A DNA stretch of 64,000 nucleotides from Corbicula japonica (taxonomy: Eukaryota > Mollusca > Bivalvia > Venerida > Cyrenidae), in contig JAZAYU010000356.1 in NCBI GenBank assembly GCA_038501625.1, forward strand, positions 310,001-374,000, read 5' to 3'. Below the pieces are notes generated by a model. The model searched no databases. It saw only the letters and a list, made by a program, of their open reading frames with translations, and had not been told where the DNA came from. How positions within the stretch are numbered: position 1 is the first letter of the stretch; each line of letters begins with the position of its first letter. Below are positions 35,701 through 47,700 of this stretch, one piece after another. A program made the position numbers and the translations under genes.

Positions 35701-38700
35701 AATCAATTTATTTTGAGAATCTAATTTATATAAATATGGATGTAAATGTATACTTACAGTTTTGTAACAAAAACAATTTTCTTTAAACTATTTAAAACAT
35801 CTCAGATGGGGTTTGATATAGTAATTCATGTACAGTCACTAAATGGGGTTTAATTTAATATATACAGTGAAACCTGTCTTAGCAGCCACCTGCAAATAGC
35901 AACCACATGCCTTAAACAGTCAGTTTGAATATGACAGAAACTGACATTTTTATTATAATTTTTTACTGTCAGTAACAGCCACCTGTCTTCAGCAGCCACT
36001 TTTTGTCACTCCCTTGGGTGGCTGCTAAAGACAGGTATTGTCAACTTATGAACTCTCTCTTTATTATTTGGGTTGTTTGTGTTCTGGGTTGAAGGTTATA
36101 AAACTGAGTTTGGAAACCAGTCTCAAACCTCAAGCATCTTCAGCCAATCAGATGCTTGAGATTTGAGACTGGTTTCCATGCTCAGTTTTATAACCTTGAG
36201 CACTGCATTTGGCTTTTCCGAGATCTTTTGTCATTCACTGTCATTTACTATTAAAATGTATGTAAATGCTGAACAAAGGCCTGTTTACTGGTTGACATAG
36301 CCGGTAAAAGCAAGTCTAATTGGGTTGATTTCCTGTTTTAAAAACATGATGCTTAATCAATCTTTACAAGATACAAGATATTCTTTGTTGTTGATGTGAT
36401 GAATATGGCTAGTTCAAATGGCCGTTGTCTCAAACTGGAAGATACTTTGAAAGCAACCATGAGACTGAATTAAAACAGCATTGAATGTGATGACGTGATA
36501 TTTTGTTTTAAGTATTTGCTAATCGACTGTTATCACTTTTAAGTCAAGCCCACTGATGGAACATTCTCTTTTGAAGTCCCCTGCCATTTATATTTTCTAC
36601 TGAAATTTCAAGCATAACAAGACAATCGCATTTTAAGTGCAGTCTGGTCACGATCCATATTAGTCTGTAATAAATGTACGGACCATTGAAGATCCTGAAA
36701 AGGATAGCATAGATGTGCAAGGTGATTTAGATCCAAATCAGCCTGCACATCCAGATCACCCTGCACATTTTTGGCAATCTGAGCTGGATCAATATTGTTC
36801 ACTTCTTAGTCAGAAATAACCTAATGTATCTGACAGAGAACAGTGTAGATTATTACAAGACTACACAGGTATGAAGGCTAATCTGTGCCCAAGATCATAA
36901 AACTAAATCTGGAGATCAGTCTCAAATCTCAAGGATCTGATTGGCTGAAATGGCTACCAGTCGCCATTTCAGCCAATCAGATCCTTGAGATTTGAGACTG
37001 ATCTCAAGCTTTAGTTTTATGATCTTGGGCCCTGGAACTTCCCTGATCACACATGTGATAAAATCCTTTAAGTTGAGGTGATGGGTGGATTGGAAATACT
37101 TCACCAAGTCAACTTGTACTTATTGTTCATATGAGAACCTTTTAGGGCAAGTCTGAGGTTGGTGCACCCTAGAACCAGGTTAAAGCGCTCAGTGGCAAAT
37201 TGTTTTGCCACTGACTGTTCTCGGGCAGTAACCTCTCAGGTTCCAACTACCGTTAATTGTTTGTGGTGTCTTTTTTAAAACAGATCATTGCATAACCATA
37301 CTCTCTTCTCCTTTCTACGTTTTGTGTTATATTTCTTTTATTGACAGTGTGGGGAAGCTGAGTCAGCTGAATGTGGCCGTTCCTGATTTGCTTATTTCAC
37401 TTTCTTAACCATAGAATAAAATGGTTAATTCATTTCATTCACATCTATTTCCTAGCTTCACTGCTTATTTTATTAAGTACACATAGGGAACTTCATGTGG
37501 AATGAAGAGAACTTTCAGATCTTTTTGTTACTTAAGCTTTTTAATACCAGTGTTTACTGCTAATGTGTATGACGATAGTTTGTTGATGTACGACGTGATG
37601 GGAGTGCTCTGTCTGTGGCCAGTATCTCCGCACGTTGAGACTGCCAGCTGTAATTATCTTGGTTTAAATAGGTCAGACACACATCGGCGGCATTTATTTC
37701 AGAAGGCTCAAAATTGGCCTAAATTATCTCAAATTTTCAAATTGCATTTACATCACTGAAAGAGTGCTTTTTATAATATATAATGGTTGTTTTCTTGAAA
37801 AGATAAAGAGTGAAGATGAACCCATAAACCAAAATAAAAAATTAAGTATGTCAAATGTGTCTGAAATTCGAAAATGTTTGCCAAAATGCAATTTTTTGTT
37901 AAATTTTCATCATATTTTGGTGATTTTCATATTGGGCACAGGCTTAGACCACATTAATTTAAAGAATTTTCTTTGTATAAATGTGTGCTGAATTCATGGT
38001 CAAAATTTGATTTTGGTCGAGAAGTGTGCCCTAATCGAAATCCTCTAAAATCTGCTATGAAAATGGACAAACATATGAATTTTTGCACATTTTCCTCATT
38101 ATACCCCCACAAACGAAGTTTGAGGGGGTATATAGGAGTGAGCTTGTCGGTCGGTCGGTCTGTCGGTCGGTCGGATTCTTCGTTTCCAGATGATAACTCA
38201 TGAAAGGCTTGACAGAATTAAATAATTTTTGGTACACAGGTATATCGTCATAAGATACAGGTCAAGTTCGATTTTGGGGCTGGTGGGATCAGTGTCAAGG
38301 TCACTGTTACTAAAAATAGAAAAATGGTTTCCGGATGATAACTCATGAAACACTTCACAGATTTAATCCTTGTTTGGTAAATAGATGTAACATCACAAGA
38401 TACAGGTCAAGTTTGACTTTGGGGCGGGTGGGGTCAATGTCAAGGTCAGTATTACTAAAAATAGAAAAAGGGTTTCCAGATAATAACTCATGAAAAACTT
38501 CACAGATTAAATCCTTTTTTGGTACATATATGTAATATCAGAAGATACAGGTCGAGTTCGACTTTGGGGCCTGAGGGGTCAGTGTCAAGGTCACTGTAAC
38601 TTAAAAAAGAAAAATTGTTTCTGGACTATAACTCATGAAATACTTCATAGATTTAATTATACCCCCACAAACGAAGTTTGAGGGGGTATATAGGAGTGAG

Positions 38701-41700
38701 CTTGTCGGTCGGTCGGTCTGTCGGTCTGTCGGTCGGTCGGATTCTTCGTTTCCAGATGATAACTCATGAAAGGCTTGACAGAATTAAATAATTTTTGGTA
38801 CACAGGTATATCGTCATAAGATACAGGACAAGTTCGATTTTGGGGCTGGTGGGATCAGTGTCAAGGTCACTGTTACTAAAAATAGAAAAATGGTTTCCGG
38901 ATGATAACTCATGAAACACTTCACAGATTTAATCCTTGTTTGGTAAATAGATGTAACATCACAAGATACAGGTCAAGTTCGACTTTGGGGCTGGTGGGGT
39001 CAATGTCAAGGTCAGTATTACTAAAAATAGAAAAAGGGTTTCCAGATGATAACTCATGAAAAACTTCACAGATTAAATCCTTTTTTGGTACATATATGTA
39101 ATATCAGAAGATACAGGTCGAGTTCGACTTTGGGGCCTGAGGGGTCAGTGTCAAGGTCACTGTAACTTAAAAAAGAAAAATTGTTTCTGGACTATAACTC
39201 ATGAAATACTTCATAGATTTAATTATTTTTTGGGACACAGATGTAACATAACAAGATATAGGTTAGGTTTGACTTTGAGGCCTGTGGGTTCAAGGTCAAG
39301 GTCACTGTTATTTAAACTTCAAAACTTCGTTTCCACTCAGTAACTATAGCTTGGAATGAGATTCTTAAATGAAATTTGGTGTATTGGTGGTTTTTGTGAA
39401 GATGACTTTTGGGATTCAAGGCCTGTGGGGTCAAGGTCACTGTTACTAAAAATAGAAAATAAACTGTATGCTCAATAACTTTGGTTCAGAATGAGATATT
39501 GTGATGAAAATTGCTATATAGGTAGTGTCTGTGAAGACGAAACTTGGTATTGAAATTGGGCCTGATGGGGTCAAGGTCACTGTTACTAAAAATAGAAAAA
39601 ATGGTTTCTGGATGATTTCTCATAAACAATGTTTGGCACACAGTTCTTATATAAAAGTTAGATAAAGGCCACTGTTACTAACATATTCAAACCATTTCTG
39701 CTCAATAAATTTAGAAGGAATGAGATATTGTGATGAAACTTGCTGAATATGTGGCTACTGTGAAGACGACACTTTGGATTGAAAGTGGGCCACATTATGC
39801 CATTGATTCGAAGCATTCCCAGTTCAATTATCAAGCATACATGTGGGGGTATTTAATCACTTTCAGTGATAATTCTAGTTATTTCTTGGGACACAGATGT
39901 AACATAACAAGATAAAGATTAGGTTTGACTTTGGGGCCTGTGGGTTCAAGGTCAAGGTCACTGTTATTTAAACTTCAAAACTTCGTTTCCACTCAGTAAC
40001 TATAGCTTGGAATGAGATTCTTAAATGAAATTTGGTGTATTGATGGTTTTTGTGAAGATGACTTTTGGGATTCAAGACCTGCGGGGTCAAGGTCACTGTT
40101 ACTAAAAATAGAAAATAAACTGTATGCTCAATAACTTTGGTTCAGAATGAGATATTGTGATGAAAATTGCTATATAGGTAGTGTCTGTGAAGACAAAACT
40201 TGGTATTGAAATTGGGCCTGATGGGGTCAAGGTCACTGTTACTAAAAATAGAAAAAATGGTTTCTGGATGATTTCTCATAAACAATGTTTGGCACACAGT
40301 TCTTAGATAAAAGTTAGATAAAGGCCACTGTTACTAACATATTTAAACCATTTCTGCTCAATAAATTTAGAAGGAATGAGATATTGTGATGAAACTTGCT
40401 GAATATGTGGCTACTGTGAAGACGACACTTTGGATTGAAAGTGGGGCACATTATGCCATTGATTCGAAGCATTCCCAGTTCAATTATCAAGCATACATGT
40501 GGGGGTATTTAATCACTTTCAGTGATAATTCTAGTTTTTAGCAGTTTTGATGGCACCTTGTCAAACTCCTTTAGCAGTTATCAATATAAAGTTTTAAAAT
40601 ATGAAAAGTATAACCATTTATGTATTCAAAGGCATAAAAAATTAAGATATGTAATGCAATTTAAAAATTGACATATTTTTAGGCCAATATTAGACCTTCG
40701 TGAACCTACTCCTTTCTGAAACTTGTTATAATTATTTTGAAGGCGGAGTTCTAGAGTTCTTCAGACTTGCTAAGTATGACATTTCTGTAATATAATACTC
40801 TTTAAATTGTGTGAAACTGAAATGTGACAAGAAAACAAGTGCAAAAGTGACATTAACCCTTTCCTCATATAAATACGCGTTTTTACCCATGTGCAACCAG
40901 TGTAGGTCCAGCCGAATCCATGCCGACTGATCAGGATCTGCACTGGTCTCATTTTGGTCAGACATAACCTAACAAATCAAAGAGCGAACAGTGCAGATTG
41001 TGATCAGAAAGCAAAGATGTGCCAGCTGATCTGGATCTAAACTGGTTACCCATGCAATAAAGGTTGTCTATGGAGGAAATCAATATTATCAATTAATAAT
41101 CAATTACATAGTATGTCACTTTATTTCTATCTGTTTTGACTACGATGGAACATGTGTATTTTCAGGTGCTGGGTGTGAAGAAGAGCATGTTAACACTACT
41201 AGACCCACAATGTACAGCGTCAGAAAACCAGACTCATGTGTACATTGAGAGCACATCACGGGCATGTGGAACCAAGATTGCTAACAATATCGATGGAGGA
41301 CAGGCACTTGTTAATGCTGTATGTATTACACCCAGTAACTCTTTACTCCATATATACAAGTTTTAATACCTTTGCAGCCAGTGTAGATCCAGATCAGACA
41401 GCACATCCGTGCCATTTGATTTGGATCTACATTGGTCGCATTTTGGTCAGAAATAACCTAATGAATCAAGACAGAAGTGTGCCGCCTGATCTGAATCTAC
41501 GCTGTCAAATAAAGATGTATCTATGGAGTAAAGGGTTAAGTTGTGTTAATAAAGAAAATAAACTACAGGTAAGTTCTGATATTCCTTTCATGATCTGCTG
41601 TTGATCCATATGATATGATAATTGTTCTGTTTAGATTTCTCAGACTTCAGTGAACGATTCATGTACTTGTAAAGACCTTAGGTCCTTGATATCAATGACA

Positions 41701-44700
41701 CATATGTTGACAATATACCAAGATGATAATTTGACACTGTTTCTGATTGTAGCAAATCAAATTCCTAGTACTAACTTGGAACTTTTCCCTTTAACCCTTT
41801 CCTCCATATTCACGCCTTAAAGGCATGGGCAATAGTGTAGATCTGTGCCGTCTGAACAGAATCTGCACTGTTTGCTTTTTGATTTATTAGGTTATTACTT
41901 ACCAAAAAGCACAAAGTGCAGATCCTGATCAGATGGCACAGATGTGCTGGCTGATCTGGATCTACACTGGTCACACATGCGTAAAAATGTGTATATATGG
42001 AGGAAAGGGTTAATGACATTGATACCTTGTTACCTACATCAGCCATGTCTGCAGTTGGTTTAATCACTTACCATTTATCTTCAGCTGATGATTCACGATT
42101 CAAGCATCATGGTAGAGAAAGTGCGTGACACAGACTTGCTGGCTGAAGGAAGTGGCTTGGAGGACGTGTTCTCTGGTTCTGGTGAAAACCAGATTAACGA
42201 TCTGACGCTTGATGATGAGGATCTAGAGTTACAGCCCCTGCAGATCAGCTTCATGTGTCAAGTCAAAGAGCAGGTAAATCTTCCAGCATTATATGGATTG
42301 TCCTGCACAATGCATCAGTGCCCAAGGTTATGAAACTTAGCATGGAAACCAGTCTCAAATCTCAAGCATCTGATTGGCTGAAATGGCAACCAGTCGCCAT
42401 TTCAGCCAATCAGATGCTTGAGATTTGAGACTGGTTTCCAATCTCAGCTTTATAACCATCAGCCCAGCTGTTCTACAGTATGTTTCACTGGGAAAGATTA
42501 TCTTCACTTTAGGAAAAGAAACTGTTTGCTTGATGACTTCAGTGACTTCATATCATTCAATATTCAAGGTCATTTCTGAAGGATAGTGATAATACTACGA
42601 AAATGTTCTTTAACCCTTTCTAACATAGACACACCTGAATTGCGTTGGGAAACAGTGTACATCCAGATCAGCCCAGCACATCCATGCCGTCTGATCAGGA
42701 TCTGCACAGTTTGATTTATGATTTGTTCAGTAATTTCTGACCAAAATGCAACCAGTGCAGATTCTGAAAAGATGGCATGGATGTGCCGGCTGATCTGGAT
42801 CTACACTTCTCGCACATGCGTAAAAATGTGTATAAGTGGAGGAAAGTGTTGATTGTCCAAACTTGAGATATATAATACCAAATTCATCACAATTTTATGT
42901 AGGCATACAGAAGTATTTTTAATAACTAATTTTTTGTGTTATTGCAGTGTCTTCTTGTTACTAAGTAAAAAAAAAAAGACTAAACTTAACGTACTCTGAC
43001 GAAAGTACATCTAATATAGAAACCATTCTAATGTACTTGTATAACCAGGGCTATTTATTATCTGAAAAATGAGTCTTTCTGGGATTTACAGAAAATGTTC
43101 TGTCGCCTACCATTAGAATAAATTAAATCAAGATATAAAGTTTAATGCAAAAAAGCTTCAATATAGCAAAATGAAGATGTGGTTTATAACACTTTACTCT
43201 ATAGGTATAGCTTTTATTGCACAGGCAAGCATTTGAGATCTGGATCAGCCTGCAGCTATGCCATCAGATCTAAACTGGTTGCTTTTTAGATTCATAAGGT
43301 TATATATGACTAAGATGCGAACATTGTATATCCAGATCATATAACATATATAACTGTGGCAGCTGATCTGGATCTAAACAGGACTTCCATGTAATAAAAC
43401 ATGTATTATATAGAATAAATGGTTAAAAGACATCACTTTGTTAAGATGTACTTAGGATTTATGCATGTCCTTTCTATTAAGGATTGAATTGATATTTGAT
43501 GGTTTTCATTGAGGTATGGAAAGCAGTTGGGTTGTTTAAACTGTCAAATATCGATTCAGTCCTTATATTTTTTACACACATACATACTCTAATTAATACA
43601 GAACCCAGGAGAACAATTTGTGATATTATGGCTTTTTTGAATGCTGTTTGAACAACCATATTGAGGACCAAATTAATGTGGGCACGCTTCACAGCAAATC
43701 GTTGCAAAATCAAAACATGGCTTTAACTGTAACCACACCTTTTAATGTAATACTTCACATTGTGTACAATCAGAAATTATGATTCATTAGATTAATAAGA
43801 CTTCAGACTTCATCGTAAAAGATAAAGTTGAAGTGTAAATATTACCAGTTAATTGCTAATGTCATTGTGAAAATCACATAGCGGTATGTTGTCACAAATT
43901 AAATGAGAATTATATCTGTCAGATGTATAAGATGTATAAAGATAATTTGTACAAAAGAGAATATATCAGTATATGTTGCTTTCACATTGATTTTTATGTT
44001 GTTTGTTTCCAGACTTTGGAGAGTTCCGACCTTCACCTTCAGTTATATAATAATGTGTTGTTCTTGGCCCCGTATATCCGCTATCCTGTAGCCATACCCC
44101 AGCACCACACCAGGCTGTACCTTGAAGCAACTGCCACATCTGATCCATTGTTGAAGGCTAGCATACAGAGTTGCTGGTTGACCTCAGAACATGGTACAGG
44201 AGACGGCTCCAAGTACATGTTGGTGGAGAACAGGTTGGTACACATTAGTTAAACCTTTCCTCCATAGAAACACCTTTATTGCATGGGCGAACAGTTTAGA
44301 TCCAGATCGGCCGGCACATCCTTGCCATCTGATCAGGATCTATACTGTTCGCTTTTTTATTCGTTAGGTTATTTCTGACCAAAATGCTACCAGTGAAGGT
44401 CCTGATTAGATGGCTTCGGATGTGCCGGCTGATCTGAATCTATACTGTTCGCACTTGTGTAAAAATGCGTATATATGGAGGAAAGGGTTAAGCCTATTCT
44501 TTTACATATAAATAGAACAGTGGTTGGTACTTGTACATGGAACAAAACTGATTGGTGCATACTGTATGTTAGTGAGTTTGAGTTTGTGATTTTTTTTCAT
44601 ACTTAACACTTTCCTCCATAGATACACCTTTATTGCGAGGGCAAACAGTTTAGATCCAGATCGGTCGGCACATCTGTGCCATCTGATCAGGATCTTAACT

Positions 44701-47700
44701 GTTTGCTTTTTTATTTGTTAGGTTATTTCTGACCAAAATGCGACCAGTGCAGGTCCTGGTCAGATGGCATGGATGTGCCGGCTGATCTGGATCTATGTTG
44801 GTCGCACATGTGTAAAAATGCGTATTTATGAGAAAAGTTTTAAACCTATTCTTGTACATGTACATTAAATGGAACAGTGGCTCGTACTTGTACGTGGAAC
44901 AAAATTCATTGTTGCATACTGTATGTTAGTGAGTTTGAGTTTGTGATTTAGTTTGATACATACTGTTTAATCATTTTATTTTCACAGGTTAAATTTTCGT
45001 GTATTTGGCTCTACCACAAGAGTGCGAAATTCAATCCCAGCGAAATTAAACCATTTAATAGTGTTTCTTTATAGGAAAATGCAGTTGTGTGAATTCATGC
45101 CACCGCAATTTGTTATTTACAGGTTTTATGCGAAAAAATGTCCTCGCGAAATTAAATGATACTACAGAAACACTTGCATAATTCCTGATTAGAGATTCTT
45201 ATTTATGATAAACATTTTGTGCATTATTCCAGTTGTGCAGCAGACCACAGTGTACAGTATCTTCAGACTGGTACCCCACAGAGTGAAAGGCTGAGCTTTA
45301 CACTAGAGAACTACATGAACCAGGGAACCAGTCAAACAGGAATTGCTGTTCTCCAGTGCCAGACTGGACTGTGTTGTATCAGCAGGAAGTGTGGAACATA
45401 CAGTTACCCTCTGGTGAGATAAAGTACATTTAACATGTTATAAAACTCTACCAGTGATGCATGTATATTGTTTAATATCACATGGCATAGTTGAGAATCA
45501 CATTGGACATAGACGATGATTTATTTATCATGGAGTGTTATTAAAATAGCATCCAGAGTAATGACATGGTCTGAAGGTTTTAAAACTGAGCATGGAAACC
45601 AGTCTCAAATCTCAAACATCTGATTGGCTGAAATGGCGACTGGTCGCCATTTCAGCCAATCAGATGCTTTTGATTTGAAACTGGTTTCCATGCTCAGTGT
45701 TAAAACCTTGGGCAATGATGTTTTTCCTGCAACATCAAAGTTATGAACAACACGCCAGCTCGAACTCTAACCTTTTACTCCTGGGTTCTCCTGGGTTCTC
45801 CTAGCTGCTGTATCTCAAGGGTGTAGATCCTAATCAAAGAGATAGATCTTCCACCGGATCAGGATCTTCACTGTTTACACATGGAAACAGCATGAAGTAA
45901 AGGGTTACAAGTGTTCACATATTCATGCCACATTTCTTAGTGCAGTTAGTTTGCAGATATTCATTAAGGTTGTACAGTGACTGTTACTGTTGTATCATTT
46001 TATTTCGCGAAGATGAAATTTGCGCAAATGACATAAGTGATATTTTCACGATGGCTTAAATTCACATACTTGTATTATTCTAATAAGACTAGATATTCAA
46101 TGGTTTGATTTCACAAGGGTTTGATTTCGCGCACTTACCAAAGCACGAAATATGCAAAAATTAAACCACCGCGAAGTATATTGATACCACAGTACTCTGT
46201 TACTTTCCCCTACATATGTTTCAGTTGCATTGTAACAGTGTTTTCTATATCTAGATCTTCAACAGTAATCACGCACCATATTGCAAGTGCTAGAAACAGC
46301 TGTAGTAAACAAACACTTGTATTGACTATGTTTACAAACAGAAATGGCTCCAAGGTTACAAAAGTGAGCATGGAAACCAGTCTTTAAATCTCTAGCTTCC
46401 ATTGGTCACTTAAGAGACTGTGTTCAGTTTCAACCAATCAGTTTTCTCTGATCTTCGACTGGTTTCATTCTCAGATTTATAAATTTATAGTCTGGTCAAA
46501 GAATTGGAAGCACTTGCAACAAGTAAAGACACAGGTATAACTAGACTTGAGTTCAGGGCCCAAGATCATAAACCTGAGTGGAGTCCAGTCTCAAACCTCA
46601 AGCATCTGATCGCCATTTCAACAAATCGGATGCTTGAGATTTGAGACTGGTCTCCAGATTTAGTTTTATGATCTTGGGTCCTGATGGCTAATACACAGTC
46701 TGACCAGGGTCTACTCTGTTTGCTATTTAAATAAATCATTACGGCTTTACAAAATTTTAATATTGATCAGACTGGCTGAAGTAGAAAGACAGAATTTAGC
46801 AAATTTTAAAAGGTTAAAGAGAAATGATGCCAGGGCCAAAGATCATAAAACTATGATTGGAGACCAGTCTCAAATGCCAAGCATCTGCTTGGTTGAAATG
46901 GTGACCAGATGATTGAGATTTGAGACTGATCTCCAGATTTAGTTCTATGATCTTGGGCACGGAACAATCTTTTGTATGATACTCAGCATATAAATCTTGT
47001 ATTTCAACTGATTGAAGAATAAAATGTACGAGAATAGATGAAATGTTATAATAAAGATCTCTTTACAAACACGATTTGCTTCTCAAAATAGAGATCGTAA
47101 CAAAACTAACTAAAATTGAATGAGCGTCATATATGATTATTTAGTTATAAGTAATAACTGCATGTGGTTTTACTGACCAGCAGTGTAACTCATGGTAGGC
47201 CAGCAGTGTAACTCATGGTAGGCCAGCAGTGTAACTCATGGTAGGCCAGCAGTGAAACTCGTGGTAGGCCAGCAGTGTAACTCATGGTAGGCCAGCAGTG
47301 TAACAAATACTAGGCTAGCAGTGTAACAAATACAAGGCCAGCAGTGTAACTAATACTAGGCCAGTTGTGTAACTAATGGTAGGCCAGTTGTGTAACTAAT
47401 ACTAGGCCAGCAGTGTAACTCATGGTAGGCCAGCAGTGTAACTAATACTAGGCCAGCAGTGTAACTCATGGTAGGCCAGCAGTGTAACTAATACTAGGCC
47501 AGTTGTGTAACTAATACAAGGCCAGCAGTGTAACTCATGGTAGGCCAGTTGTGTAACTAATACTAGGCCAGCAGTGTAACTAATACTAGGCCAGCAGTGT
47601 AACTAATACTAGGCCAGTTTTGCAACTCATGGTAGGCCAGCAGTGTAACTAATACTAGGCCAGTTGTGTAACTCATGGTAGGCCAGCAGTGTAACTAATA

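Larger units (their letters stand above)
44249..44946. repeat. 354-bp tandem duplication (MITE plus flank)
   Basis: 44249-44592 and 44603-44946 each hold a full MITE followed by CTATTCTTNTACATRTAAAT and GCATACTGTATGTTAGTGAG. The second MITE therefore arose by segmental duplication, not by transposition. Confidence 0.85.

Noticed and set aside
37502..37991. Two adjacent frames that might be an extra exon between exons 5 and 6
   Set aside because: Exon 5 joins exon 6 in phase 0 in keeping with the vertebrate protein, and the frames show no similarity to it.
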